A stretch of DNA of 64,000 nt from Amycolatopsis umgeniensis (GTDB lineage Bacteria > Actinomycetota > Actinomycetes > Mycobacteriales > Pseudonocardiaceae), in contig NZ_JACHMX010000001.1 in assembly GCF_014205155.1 (NCBI RefSeq), positions 5,890,001 to 5,954,000 of the forward strand, read 5' to 3'. Shown in pieces: positions 36,944-45,893 of this stretch. The position numbers and the translations under genes are program-made. Positions within the stretch are counted from its first letter, which is position 1. Each line of letters begins with the position of its first letter. The notes below the pieces were generated by a model. That model was not told the DNA's origin. It worked only from the letters and a program-made list of their open reading frames with translations, and searched no databases.

Positions 36944-37966
36944 ATGGACAAGAGTAAACGCGGGCTGTCCCGCAGATCGATGCTCGCGGGCACCGCGGCC
37001 GGGGTCATCGCCCCGGTCGTGGTGTCGGCCAGCGCCGGTTCGGCACCGGCTGCCGCGGCCGGGATGACCCGCAACATCACCGTGTACGCCGACTACGTTC
37101 CCGGTTCGACCCGGGTCGGTTACGGGCTCGAGCCCGGCAAGCCGACCATCCCCGGGCCGCTCCTGGAGTGCTACGAGGGCGACACATTGGTGATCGAGCT
37201 GGTCAACAACACCGACCAGCGGCTTTCGATCCACCCGCACGGCGTCAACTACGACACCAAGTCGGACGGTTCGCCGTTCAACGATTCCTTCAACAAGCCC
37301 TACGAAACCAAGACCTACACCTGGAAGACGCGGACGGCTTACCAGGCTGCCAACGGTTTCTGGATGCCCGGCAGCGCGGGGTACTGGCACTACCACGACC
37401 ACGCTTTCGGCGGCGACCACGGCACCATCGGCTTGATGAAGGGCCTCTACGGCGGCCTGATCGTGCGCAAACGCGGGGATCTGCTGCCCAGCAAGCAATT
37501 CACCGTCGTGTTCACCGAAATGTGGATCAACCACCAGGTCGCCCCGAACACCCCGATCTTCGAGGCGAACCTCGGCGAACGCGTCGAGTTCATCTGCATC
37601 GGGCACGGCAACCTGATGCACACCTTCCACCTGCACGCGCACCGCTGGGCGGACACCCGCACCGGCATGCTCACCAGCGCGACCGACAACGCCCCGATCC
37701 TCGACAACAAGACCCTGGACCCCGGCAACTCCTTCGGGTTCCAGGTGATCGCCGGTGACGGCGTCGGGCCGGGCGCGTGGATGTACCACTGCCACGTCCA
37801 GCAGCACTCGGACGACGGCATGTCCGGGGTGTTCCTGGTCCGCAACGCCGACGGCGGGATGCCCGCGGGCGCCCAGGACGCGATCGACCGTTTCAAGGGA
37901 CATCAGCACGGCACCACCGCGGCCAAGCCGGACGCCACGGGCGCTTCCGCCCATTCCCACCACTAG
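36944..37966 (+). CDS. Small two-domain laccase-type multicopper oxidase
   Basis: 340 residues, Tat signal (SRRSMLAGTAAG). All four copper motifs are present: HPHG (H97, H99), HYHDH (H149, H151, H153), HTFHLHAH (H226, H229, H231) and HCHVQQHSDDGM (C283, H284, H288, M293). The size and two-domain layout match Streptomyces SLAC, which is a trimer. The His-rich tail (HQHGTTAAKPDATGASAHSHH) may help copper loading. It lies between an exported isomerase and the second sorbosone dehydrogenase protein, so it may regenerate an electron carrier for sugar oxidation (inference). Confidence 0.95.
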   Translation: MDKSKRGLSRRSMLAGTAAGVIAPVVVSASAGSAPAAAAGMTRNITVYADYVPGSTRVGYGLEPGKPTIPGPLLECYEGDTLVIELVNNTDQRLSIHPHGVNYDTKSDGSPFNDSFNKPYETKTYTWKTRTAYQAANGFWMPGSAGYWHYHDHAFGGDHGTIGLMKGLYGGLIVRKRGDLLPSKQFTVVFTEMWINHQVAPNTPIFEANLGERVEFICIGHGNLMHTFHLHAHRWADTRTGMLTSATDNAPILDNKTLDPGNSFGFQVIAGDGVGPGAWMYHCHVQQHSDDGMSGVFLVRNADGGMPAGAQDAIDRFKGHQHGTTAAKPDATGASAHSHH

Positions 37967-37985
37967 TCTTGAAAGGAGCGAGAAC

Positions 37986-40900
37986 TTGAGACGAGTCTTT
38001 TCGCAACGACGCCTCCGCAGACGGTCACTGGCCGCGATCGCGGTCGGCGCCGTCGTCACCTCCGGGCTTCCGCTGGCCATCGCACCGGTGACCGCCGAAG
38101 CCGCGACGAACGTCCCGGTGAACGTCCTGGTCTTCCACGGCACCGCCGCGGACCAGAAGGACCCCGTCCTGCGCGCCACGGACGCGATCTCGAGCCTGGG
38201 TCAGGCCAACGGGATCTCCGTCGCGTCCTCTTCGGACCCCGCGGTGTTCACCCCGGCGAACCTCGCGAAGTACCGCGGCGTCGTCTTCCTTTCCGCGCAG
38301 GGCATCACGCTCAACCGCGACCAGGAAACCTCGCTGCAGAACTACATGAAGGCGGGCGGCGGTTTCCTCGGGCTGTCGGACGCCGCGCGCGCCCAGGACG
38401 GCTCGCAGTGGTTCTCCGGTCTGATCGGCGCGCGTCCGGTGGGGGCGCGTCCCACGCCGGAGGCGGTCGCCTCGGTCACCGCGAGTGCGGAGAACGCGCC
38501 CAACGAGGGCAAGGACAAGCTGGCCGACAACAACGAGAACACCAAGTGGCTGGCCTTCGCGAACACCGCGTGGATCGCCTACAAGCTGGCCGCGCCGGTC
38601 GCGGTGAGCAGCTACGCGCTCGTGTCGGCGAACGACTTCGCCGGCCGTGACCCGAAGAGCTGGACCCTGCAGGGCTCCAACGACGGGACCGCGTGGACCG
38701 ATCTGGACACCCGCACCAACGAGGTGTTCGCCGACCGGTTCCAGAGCCGCACCTTCACCTTCGCCAACACGACGGCGTACTCGAACTACCGGCTGAACAT
38801 CACCGCCAACGCCGGTGAATCGGCCACCCAGCTGGCCGACTTCAAACTGTTCAAGGACCAGTCGACCACCCCGCCGCCGCCGGAGACCGCTCCGGCCGAG
38901 GCGACTGTCGACGTCCTCGACAAGGCGAACCCCACCACGGCGGGGCTGCCGCAGAAGTGGGTCCGCACGGACCGGTGGCTCAACTGGGAGGTCAACCCGG
39001 TCGGCACCGTCCACACCGTCGCGCAGGTCGAGGAGTCGACCTACAAGCCGGGTGTCGGCGCGAACGGCGCCTTCCACCCGATCTCGTGGTGCCGTGACTA
39101 CGACGGCGGCCGTTCCTTCTACTCCGGGATGGGCCGGACCGAGGCGAGCTACGGCGAAGCCCAGTTCCGCAGCCACATCCTCGGCGCGCTGAAGTGGACC
39201 ACCGGCATGGTGCGCGGGGACTGCAAGGCGGGCATCGCGGCCCACTACAAGGTCGAACGCCTGACCGCGAAGAACCAGCCGGGCCAGATGGACCAGATCG
39301 GCGAACCGCACGGGCTCACCATCGCACCCAACGGCCGGGTCTTCTACATCGGCCGCGCGGCCTGCGCCGGCAACTCGGTGCCCGCGCCGAACGACTGGAC
39401 CAACCCCGAGATCGGCGCCGGCTGCGGCACGATCCACCAGTGGGACCCGGTCACCAAGAAACCGAAGCTGCTCACCACGCTCAAGGTGATGGGCAACCGC
39501 GGCAGCGGCGACGAACTGGTCAAGAACGAGGAAGGCCTCCTCGGGCTCGAGCTGGACCCGAAGTTCAGCGAGAACGGCTTCATGTACGCCTACTGGATGC
39601 CGCACGCGTCGATCGACATCGACAAGCGGATCGGCAAGCGCACGGTCTCGCGGTTCACCTACGACCTGACCAAGCAGACGCTGGACCAGGCGACCCGCAA
39701 GGACCTGCTCTCGTGGGACGTGCAGATCCACAGCTGCTGTCACGCCGGTGGCGGCATGGCGTTCGACAAGGACGGGAACCTCTACGTCGGTTCCGGTGAC
39801 AGCAACTCGTCGCAGGGCTCCAACGGGTACTCCGGCAACAACTGGACCGAGGACTACAAGGGCGTCTCGTTCCAGGACGCGCGCCGCACCGCCGGCAACA
39901 CCAACGACCTCAACGGCAAGATCCTGCGGATCCACCCCGAGGCCGACGGTACGTACACCAATCCGGCGGGCAACCTGTTCCCCGAGGCCAACGACCCCGG
40001 GAACAAGACCAGGCCCGAGATCTACGTGATGGGCGTGCGGAACATCTCACGTCTGCAAGTCGACAAGAAGACCAACTGGCTGACCGCGGCGTGGGTCGGT
40101 CCGGACGCGTCCACGCCGAGTCCGGAACTCGGCCCGGCGAAGTACGAGACCGCCACGATCATCACCGAGGCCGGCAACCACGGCTGGCCGTACTGCATGG
40201 GCAACAAGCAGCCCTACCGCGACCGCAGCAGCACCAACGCCGGAGTGCTCACCGGCTGGTACGACTGCGACAACCCGGTCAACACCTCGCCGCGCAACAC
40301 CGGCCTGGTGAACCTGCCGCCGGTCAAGAAGAACATGATCTGGTACTCGCCGGACGGCGGCGGGCCGGTGTTCCCCAACCGTCCCAACAGCTCCGTCCCG
40401 TCGTACAACGCGGCCGAGGCCACCTACACGCAGCCGTACCTCAAGGGCGGCGGCCAGGCGGTCATGACCGGGCCGACGTACCACCGCGATCTCGTCAACA
40501 CCACCAGCGGTGTGGCGTGGCCGTCGTACTGGAACGACAAGTGGTTCATCGGTGACCAGAGCAACGGGCAGAACCGGATCGCGGTCACCGTCGACCCGAA
40601 CGGCGTCCCGAAGCAGGATCCGCCGGTGTTCGCCGAGACCGTGCGGCAGATCATCCCGACCGGCGGCGGCGACTTGAAGCTCCAGAGCTGGATGGACGCC
40701 GAGTTCGGTCCGGACGGCGCGTTGTACGCGCTCGACTACGGCAGTGGCTTCTTCACGTTGCAGGACAACCAGAAGCTGGTGAAGATCAGCTACACCGGCG
40801 GCGAGGCCACCCCGTCCGCGGCGGCGATGTCGACCATGGTGCAGAACAAGCCGCTCACCGCGGCCTTCACCGGGTCGAAGTCCGGCGGCGTCTCCTACAA

Positions 40901-41951
40901 GTGGGAGTTCGGCGACGGCACGATCTCGACGCAGGCCGACCCGCGGCACACCTACCCGCGCACCGGCCTCTACACCGCCAAGCTGACCGTGACCTACGCG
41001 GACGGCGAGACGGTGACCACGCGGAACTCGGTCAGTGTCGGCTGTTTCGTGGCGGATCCCAGTGCCACGGTGAGCATCGGTGACACCGACACCGGGGTGA
41101 CCAACCGGAACGCGGGCGGCGGATGCACGGTCGACGACATGATCGACGACGAGAGCACGTGGACCTCCCACGCCGGTTTCGTCAACCACGTCACCCAGGC
41201 CGTGGACCGGCTGGGCGATCTCGGGGTGCTGAACTCGGCCGAGTCGGACAAGATCAACGCCGCGGCCGCCGCGTCGCCCATCGGCAACAAGGGCGTCACC
41301 GGCTACGACGCGATCTACGACGGCACGGCGGAGTCGTTCCGCAACTGGTCGCAGGCGCCGTCCGGGCAGTTCGCCATCCAGCCGGACGGGTCACTGCGAC
41401 CGTCGGGTGGGCTGGGCATGCTGTGGTATTCCGCCCGGCAGTTCGGCAACTTCTCGGTGAAGCTGCAGTTCAAGGACATCGCGCCGAGCGGCAGCGCCAA
41501 CAGCGGGGTGTTCGTCCGGTTCCCGGATCCGCGCACGCCGCTGGAGCAGCGCCCGCCGGGCAGCTGCGGCACGGTCGGGTCGGCGAAGACCTCGCAGGCC
41601 TGGGTCGCGATCTACTGCGGACACGAGGTCCAGCTGTACGACGGGGCCACCGGTGAACCGCAGAAGACCGGGTCGATCTACAACTTCGACCCGCGGCCGC
41701 TGGACCAGGCTGGCGTGAAGCCGAAGGGGACCTGGAACGAGTACGAGGTCAAGGTTGTCGGGCAGAAGTACACGATCAGCCGCAACGGCGTCGTGATCAA
41801 CGAGTTCGAGAACGCGCCGGGGATCCAGTCCTCGCGTGCGGGCGACCCGTCGACCGACTTCCGGCAGTTCGTCAGCGGGTTCATCGGTCTGCAGAACCAC
41901 GGTGACAACGACCTGATGGAGTTCCGCAACATCCGGGTGCGGCAGCTGTAG
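37986..41951 (+). CDS. Exported ThuA-discoidin / sorbosone dehydrogenase / PKD / DUF1080 mosaic
   Basis: About 1321 residues. The TTG at 37986 is chosen because GAAAGGAG lies 7 bp upstream and a signal peptide (RRRSLAAIAVGAVVTSGLPLAIAPVTAEA) follows. Domain order: first part of a ThuA fold (~35-140), F5/8 type C discoidin domain (~145-290), rest of ThuA (~295-410, HPISWCRDYDGGRSFY), sorbosone dehydrogenase propeller (~420-935, CCHAGGGMAFDKDGNLY), PKD (~945-1020), a ~75-residue module shared with the next protein, and a C-terminal 3-keto-disaccharide hydrolase (DUF1080) domain (~1115-1321, GYDAIYDGTAESFRNW, SGVFVRFPDP). Oxidising and cleaving a keto-glycoside in one chain is a plausible function. 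Confidence 0.9.
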   Translation: MRRVFSQRRLRRRSLAAIAVGAVVTSGLPLAIAPVTAEAATNVPVNVLVFHGTAADQKDPVLRATDAISSLGQANGISVASSSDPAVFTPANLAKYRGVVFLSAQGITLNRDQETSLQNYMKAGGGFLGLSDAARAQDGSQWFSGLIGARPVGARPTPEAVASVTASAENAPNEGKDKLADNNENTKWLAFANTAWIAYKLAAPVAVSSYALVSANDFAGRDPKSWTLQGSNDGTAWTDLDTRTNEVFADRFQSRTFTFANTTAYSNYRLNITANAGESATQLADFKLFKDQSTTPPPPETAPAEATVDVLDKANPTTAGLPQKWVRTDRWLNWEVNPVGTVHTVAQVEESTYKPGVGANGAFHPISWCRDYDGGRSFYSGMGRTEASYGEAQFRSHILGALKWTTGMVRGDCKAGIAAHYKVERLTAKNQPGQMDQIGEPHGLTIAPNGRVFYIGRAACAGNSVPAPNDWTNPEIGAGCGTIHQWDPVTKKPKLLTTLKVMGNRGSGDELVKNEEGLLGLELDPKFSENGFMYAYWMPHASIDIDKRIGKRTVSRFTYDLTKQTLDQATRKDLLSWDVQIHSCCHAGGGMAFDKDGNLYVGSGDSNSSQGSNGYSGNNWTEDYKGVSFQDARRTAGNTNDLNGKILRIHPEADGTYTNPAGNLFPEANDPGNKTRPEIYVMGVRNISRLQVDKKTNWLTAAWVGPDASTPSPELGPAKYETATIITEAGNHGWPYCMGNKQPYRDRSSTNAGVLTGWYDCDNPVNTSPRNTGLVNLPPVKKNMIWYSPDGGGPVFPNRPNSSVPSYNAAEATYTQPYLKGGGQAVMTGPTYHRDLVNTTSGVAWPSYWNDKWFIGDQSNGQNRIAVTVDPNGVPKQDPPVFAETVRQIIPTGGGDLKLQSWMDAEFGPDGALYALDYGSGFFTLQDNQKLVKISYTGGEATPSAAAMSTMVQNKPLTAAFTGSKSGGVSYKWEFGDGTISTQADPRHTYPRTGLYTAKLTVTYADGETVTTRNSVSVGCFVADPSATVSIGDTDTGVTNRNAGGGCTVDDMIDDESTWTSHAGFVNHVTQAVDRLGDLGVLNSAESDKINAAAAASPIGNKGVTGYDAIYDGTAESFRNWSQAPSGQFAIQPDGSLRPSGGLGMLWYSARQFGNFSVKLQFKDIAPSGSANSGVFVRFPDPRTPLEQRPPGSCGTVGSAKTSQAWVAIYCGHEVQLYDGATGEPQKTGSIYNFDPRPLDQAGVKPKGTWNEYEVKVVGQKYTISRNGVVINEFENAPGIQSSRAGDPSTDFRQFVSGFIGLQNHGDNDLMEFRNIRVRQL

Positions 41952-41959
41952 CGCGAAAG

Positions 41960-41994
41960 CCGGCCGGGCGCGTGGATTCCGCGTGCCCGGCCGG
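41960..41994. terminator. Hairpin between the mosaic oxidase and cupredoxin genes
   Basis: Perfect 10-bp arms CCGGCCGGGC / GCCCGGCCGG extended by four more mostly wobble pairs, 9 bp after the stop codon. Transcripts may partly end here. Confidence 0.65.
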
Positions 41995-42021
41995 TCTCCC
42001 TGTACGGAAGGTTTCCCTGCG

Positions 42022-43902
42022 ATGTCCCCAAGAATCCTCGTCGCGGCCTTGCTGGCCGCGACGCTCGCGATAGCGGGCCTGGTGTTACCGGCCTCCTCCG
42101 CACCCGCCTCCGCCGCGCCCGTCCAGACCCTGGAATGGACCGCGGGCGACAGCACCGACCACTACCTCAGCGCGCCCACCACCGCGGTGGCGGGCGAGAC
42201 CACGATCCTGTTCAAGAACACCGAAGCCCTCGGCTCGACGATGTCGCACACGCTGACGTTCGACACCACGACCGCCGGCTACAACCACGACGTCAACCTC
42301 AACATCCTCGCGAACCCCTATGACGAGCAGAACGGCGAGCACCAGGCGACCGTGACGCTGACGCCGGGCAAGTACCGGTTCTATTGCACGATCCAGGGGC
42401 ACAGCAAGATGGTCGGCGAGCTCGTCGTCACCGACGGCGGCGGCAACCCCGACACGACCCCGCCGACGGTGACCGCCAACGTCACCGGCACCAAGGACAC
42501 CGCCGGGAACTACGTCGGTTCCGCGACGGTGAACCTGGCCGCCACCGACAGCCAGTCCGGGGTGGACAAGGTCGAGTACCAGCTCGACGGCGGCGCCTGG
42601 ACCGCGTACTCCGCGCCCGTGGTGGTCAACGCCGTGGGTTCGCACATGGTCCACTACAAGGCGACCGACAAGGCCGGGAACGTTTCCCCGGAAGGGATGT
42701 CGTCGTTCAGTGTTGTCGCAGGCCAGCCCGGTGACAAGACGCCGCCGACGGTGACGTCCGAGGTGACCGGGAACAAGGACGGCGCGGGGAACTACCTCGA
42801 CACCGCGACCGTGAAGGTGACCGCCACCGACGCCGACTCCGGCGTCGACAAGGTCGAGTACAAAGTGGACGATGGCGCGTGGACCGCGTACACCGCTCCG
42901 GTCGCGGTCACCGCGCCGGGGATGCACATGGTCCACTACCGCGCTTCGGACAAGGCGGGCAACGTCTCGCCGGAGGGCATGGCGCATTTCACGATCGTCA
43001 GCGGTGACACGACCGCCCCAGCGGTGACTTCCGAAGTGACCGGGACCAAGGACACCGCCGGCAACTATGTCGGCAAGGCGACCGTGACCCTCACGGCCAC
43101 CGACGCCGGTTCGGGTGTCGGCAAGGTCGAGTACAAGCTGAACGGCGGCCCTTGGCTGACGTACTCGGCGCCGCTCGCGCTGACCGTCGTCGGCGCGCAC
43201 ACGGTGAACTACAAGGCGACCGACAAGGCGGGCAACGTCTCGGCCGAAGGTGCGGCGGCGTTCACCATCGTCGAAGGCGACGACAGCACCGCGCCCGCCG
43301 TTTCGGTGGTGGTGAGCGGTGATCTGGACGGGAGCTGGTCGTACATCGAGGACGCGACCATCAACCTGACAGCGACCGACACCGGATCCGGTGTGGACAA
43401 GATCGAGTACAAAATGGACGGTGGGGCTTGGACGGTGTACACCGCACCGGTCAAGGTCACCGCGCTCGGCACGCACACGCTGACGTACCGGGCTTCGGAC
43501 AAGGCGGGCAACGTCTCGGCGGAACAGGGCGGCGCGTTCACCATCGTCGCCGCGCCGCCGGGTCCGGACACGTGCCCGGACTCCGACGTCCGGGACACGG
43601 TGATCCTCGGCTCGGCGGACAGCCAGGTCGAGAACCGCGACACCGGTAACGGCTGCACGATCAACGACGTGATCGACGACGAGTCGGACTACTCGTCGAA
43701 CGACCAGTTCGTGACCTACGTGCGGGCCGTGACGCAGGAACTCCTCGACGGCGAGGTCATCTCGTCCGACGAGCGGAACCTGATCGTCACGGCGGCGATC
43801 GACTCCGGCATCGGCGGCTCGACCGCTGAACCGCAGAAGCGGCCGGAGACGAAGAACCCCGGCATGAAGAAGGTCGTGAAGACACCGATCCGGGACGTCT
43901 GA
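42022..43902 (+). CDS. Exported cupredoxin with four OmpL47-type repeats
   Basis: 626 residues. Signal peptide 1-33. Residues ~35-138 form a plastocyanin-like type 1 copper domain with ligands H76, C122, H127 and M130 (SHTLTF; YCTIQGHSKM). Four ~90-residue beta repeats follow (about 143-510; each with SGVDKVEYxxDGGAWTxY and YxATDKAGNVSxEG), a type called OmpL47 repeats. The C-terminal ~75 residues (GCTINDVIDDESDYSSNDQFVTYV) are homologous to a module in the preceding oxidase. It could shuttle electrons from the secreted dehydrogenases to the laccase. The ATG at 42022 follows GGAAGG; an upstream ATG gives no signal peptide at the terminus. Confidence 0.9.
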   Translation: MSPRILVAALLAATLAIAGLVLPASSAPASAAPVQTLEWTAGDSTDHYLSAPTTAVAGETTILFKNTEALGSTMSHTLTFDTTTAGYNHDVNLNILANPYDEQNGEHQATVTLTPGKYRFYCTIQGHSKMVGELVVTDGGGNPDTTPPTVTANVTGTKDTAGNYVGSATVNLAATDSQSGVDKVEYQLDGGAWTAYSAPVVVNAVGSHMVHYKATDKAGNVSPEGMSSFSVVAGQPGDKTPPTVTSEVTGNKDGAGNYLDTATVKVTATDADSGVDKVEYKVDDGAWTAYTAPVAVTAPGMHMVHYRASDKAGNVSPEGMAHFTIVSGDTTAPAVTSEVTGTKDTAGNYVGKATVTLTATDAGSGVGKVEYKLNGGPWLTYSAPLALTVVGAHTVNYKATDKAGNVSAEGAAAFTIVEGDDSTAPAVSVVVSGDLDGSWSYIEDATINLTATDTGSGVDKIEYKMDGGAWTVYTAPVKVTALGTHTLTYRASDKAGNVSAEQGGAFTIVAAPPGPDTCPDSDVRDTVILGSADSQVENRDTGNGCTINDVIDDESDYSSNDQFVTYVRAVTQELLDGEVISSDERNLIVTAAIDSGIGGSTAEPQKRPETKNPGMKKVVKTPIRDV

Positions 43903-43918
43903 TCTCTCGGTGTTGTCC

Positions 43919-43965
43919 GTGAAGGCCCCCTTCCCTGTGCTGAGGCGAGGGAAGGGGGCCTTCAC
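43919..43965. terminator. Terminator, GTGAAGGCCCCCTTCCCT family copy 1
   Basis: Perfect 18-bp inverted repeat with an 11-nt loop, 17 bp after the cupredoxin stop. The same arm sequence forms the hairpin at 45894-45963. Confidence 0.85.
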
Positions 43966-44008
43966 CTGCCCGGCCAACTGCTCGGTGGCCCTCAATACCC
44001 AACTGCCG

Positions 44009-44067
44009 GGCGTTGCGAAAGCCACTTTCGCAACCTTCAACGTTGCGAAAGTGGCTTTCGCAACGCC
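44009..44067. repeat. Double hairpin, GCGAAAGTGGCTTTCGC family copy 1
   Basis: Perfect 26-bp arms with a 7-nt loop; each arm is also self-complementary around GCGAAAG-TGG-CTTTCGC, so it can fold as one long or two short hairpins. Related copies lie at 49550-49606 and 49677-49735. Confidence 0.8.
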
Positions 44068-44094
44068 CCGGCCCGGCTGGTCACGGTGTGAAGG

Positions 44095-44121
44095 AGTTAC
44101 CTTTCTCGCGCCGCGTTCGTC
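44095..44121 (+). promoter_or_regulatory. ECF41-type promoter of the sigma factor gene
   Basis: AGTTACC, 16 bp, CGTC. This fits the ECF41 promoter pattern (TGTCACA-N16-CGTC as I recall it) and is matched by an equivalent site before the decarboxylase-like gene. It suggests autoregulation. Confidence 0.65.
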
Positions 44122-44158
44122 ATGGCCATGACGGATTCGGCGCGAGGAAGGTGACGAC

Positions 44159-45022
44159 ATGACCGGCGATGCCCTGGCCAGTGCGTTCGAGGAGCAGCGC
44201 GGACGTCTGGTGGCGGTGGCCCACCGGATGCTCGGCTCGCGTGTGGACGCCGAAGACGCCGTCCAGGAGGCCTGGTTACGGCTGGCGCGTCAGGACGCCG
44301 ACACGATCGACAACCTCTCCGGCTGGCTGACCACCGTCGTCGGCCGTGTCTGCATCGACGTCCTGCGCTCCCGCAAGACCCGCCCCGAGGAGCCCTTCGA
44401 CGAGGCGCCCGAGGTGCTGGTGCTCGAGGACTCGCCCGAAGAAGACGCGCTGCTGGCCGAATCGGTCGGGCTGGCGCTGCTCGTGGTGCTCGACACGCTC
44501 GGCCCGGCCGAACGGCTGGCCTTCGTCCTGCACGATCTGTTCGCGGTCCCGTTCGCCGAGGTCGGCGAGATCCTCGGCAAATCCGCGGACGCGGCCAAGA
44601 TGCTCGCCAGCCGCGCGCGCCGGAAGGTGCAGGGCCGTCGCCCGGTCGACGAGCCGCAGCAGCGCGCCGTGGTCGACGCGTTCCTCGCGGCCGCGCGCGA
44701 AGGGGACTTCGACGGGTTGATCCGGGTGCTCGATCCCGACGTGACGTGGCGCTCGGAGACCGCGCGCGGTGTCGTCGTCAGGTCGGGCGCGACCGACGTG
44801 GCCACCCGGGTCCAGCGCGGCGCCCGCGCCGTGGGGACCCTGCGCCCCGCACTGGTCGGCGGCAAGCCCGGCCTCGTGACCTGGGACAAGCGCGGCAGGC
44901 TGGGCGGCGTGATGGCGTGCACCGTCGTCGACGGCCGCATCGTCGCGATCGACTCCGTGAGTGATCCACGTCGCCTCGCGGCACTGGGTGTTACCTCTCT
45001 GGAGGCTCCCTCGTCCAAGTAA
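44159..45022 (+). CDS. ECF41-family RNA polymerase sigma factor (SigJ-like)
   Basis: 287 residues. Sigma region 2 (MLGSRVDAEDAVQEAWLRLARQD, LSGWLTTVVGRVCIDVLRSRK), region 4 (VPFAEVGEILGKSADAAKMLASRARRKVQ) and a C-terminal SnoaL-like extension of about 100 residues (VVDAFLAAAREGDFDGLIRVLDPDVTW) that replaces an anti-sigma factor in ECF41 proteins. The next gene encodes a CxxC carboxymuconolactone-decarboxylase-like protein, the hallmark neighbour of this group. The ATG at 44159 follows GAGGAAGGTGA. Confidence 0.95.
   Translation: MTGDALASAFEEQRGRLVAVAHRMLGSRVDAEDAVQEAWLRLARQDADTIDNLSGWLTTVVGRVCIDVLRSRKTRPEEPFDEAPEVLVLEDSPEEDALLAESVGLALLVVLDTLGPAERLAFVLHDLFAVPFAEVGEILGKSADAAKMLASRARRKVQGRRPVDEPQQRAVVDAFLAAAREGDFDGLIRVLDPDVTWRSETARGVVVRSGATDVATRVQRGARAVGTLRPALVGGKPGLVTWDKRGRLGGVMACTVVDGRIVAIDSVSDPRRLAALGVTSLEAPSSK
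44989..45015 (+). promoter_or_regulatory. ECF41-type promoter of the AhpD-like gene
   Basis: TGTTACC, 16 bp, CGTC, at the very end of the sigma gene and 36 bp before the next ATG. Spacing and elements match the site at 44095-44121, so this unit is a likely direct target of the sigma factor. Confidence 0.7.
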
Positions 45023-45050
45023 GCGAAACAACGACGAGAAGGAGAATCCC

Positions 45051-45527
45051 ATGCAGGCACGACTCGAAGTCTTCAAGACCGCTCTCGCGCCGAAGCTGGT
45101 GAAGCACCTCGTCGCGGCGGGAAGGGTCCTCGAAGGCAGCGAACTTCCCGCCGCGACAAGGGAACTGGTGAACATCCGGGCCAGCCAGATCAACGGCTGC
45201 TCGGGATGCCTCGACATGCACACCAAGGACGCCGCGGCGGCGGGGGAGACGGCCGTCCGGCTGAACCTGGTCGCGTGCTGGCGGGAGGCGACGGTCTTCA
45301 CCGAGGCCGAGCGCGCCGCGCTGGAACTCACCGAGCAGGGCTGCCGCATCGCCGACAGCAGCGGTGTCACCGACGAGGCGTGGGAAGCCGCCGCCAAGCA
45401 TTACGACGACGAGCAGTTGCTGGCCCTGGTGACCCAGATCGCGCTCATCAACGCCTTCAACCGGTTGAACGTCATCACCCGGCAGCCGGCGGGGGACTAC
45501 ACGCCGGGCCAGTTCGCAGGGCACTGA
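45051..45527 (+). CDS. Carboxymuconolactone decarboxylase / AhpD-like protein
   Basis: 158 residues. The redox motif CSGCLDMHTKDA is that of AhpD-like alkylhydroperoxidases, in which CxxC and a nearby His act on peroxides. AGAAGGAG gives a strong ribosome site. This is the standard genomic partner and target of ECF41 sigma factors. It overlaps the DoxX gene (TGATG). Confidence 0.94.
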   Translation: MQARLEVFKTALAPKLVKHLVAAGRVLEGSELPAATRELVNIRASQINGCSGCLDMHTKDAAAAGETAVRLNLVACWREATVFTEAERAALELTEQGCRIADSSGVTDEAWEAAAKHYDDEQLLALVTQIALINAFNRLNVITRQPAGDYTPGQFAGH

Positions 45528-45892
45528 TGGACACCGCGCTGTGGATCGTCGCCGGTCTGCTCGCCGTCATGTATCTCGTGTCCGGTGTCGGGAAACTGTT
45601 CCTGCCGAGGGAAAAGATCGCCGGGGTGGCGTCCGGCGCGGGCTGGGTGCTGGACTTCGGGCCGGGCACTGTCAAGGCGATCGGGGCGGTCGAGATCCTG
45701 GGGGCGGCCGGCCTGATCCTGCCCGCGCTGCTGGACATCGCGCCGGTGCTGGTGCCGCTGGCCGCGCTGGGGCTGGCGCTGGTCATGGCGGGGGCGGTGG
45801 TCCTGCGGATCCGCCGTCGCGAGCCCAAGATCGCGCTGCTGGACCTGGCGTATCTCGCGTTGTGCGCGTTCGTCGCCCTCGGGCGTGCCTGA
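45527..45892 (+). CDS. DoxX-family membrane protein
   Basis: 121 residues with four membrane helices (LWIVAGLLAVMYLVSGVGKLF; VKAIGAVEILGAAGLILPALL; VLVPLAALGLALVMAGAVVL; LLDLAYLALCAFVAL). DoxX-like proteins are linked to redox or thiol stress responses. Coupled to the AhpD-like gene, so it belongs to the ECF41 regulon. Confidence 0.9.
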   Translation: MDTALWIVAGLLAVMYLVSGVGKLFLPREKIAGVASGAGWVLDFGPGTVKAIGAVEILGAAGLILPALLDIAPVLVPLAALGLALVMAGAVVLRIRRREPKIALLDLAYLALCAFVALGRA

Positions 45893-45893
45893 T

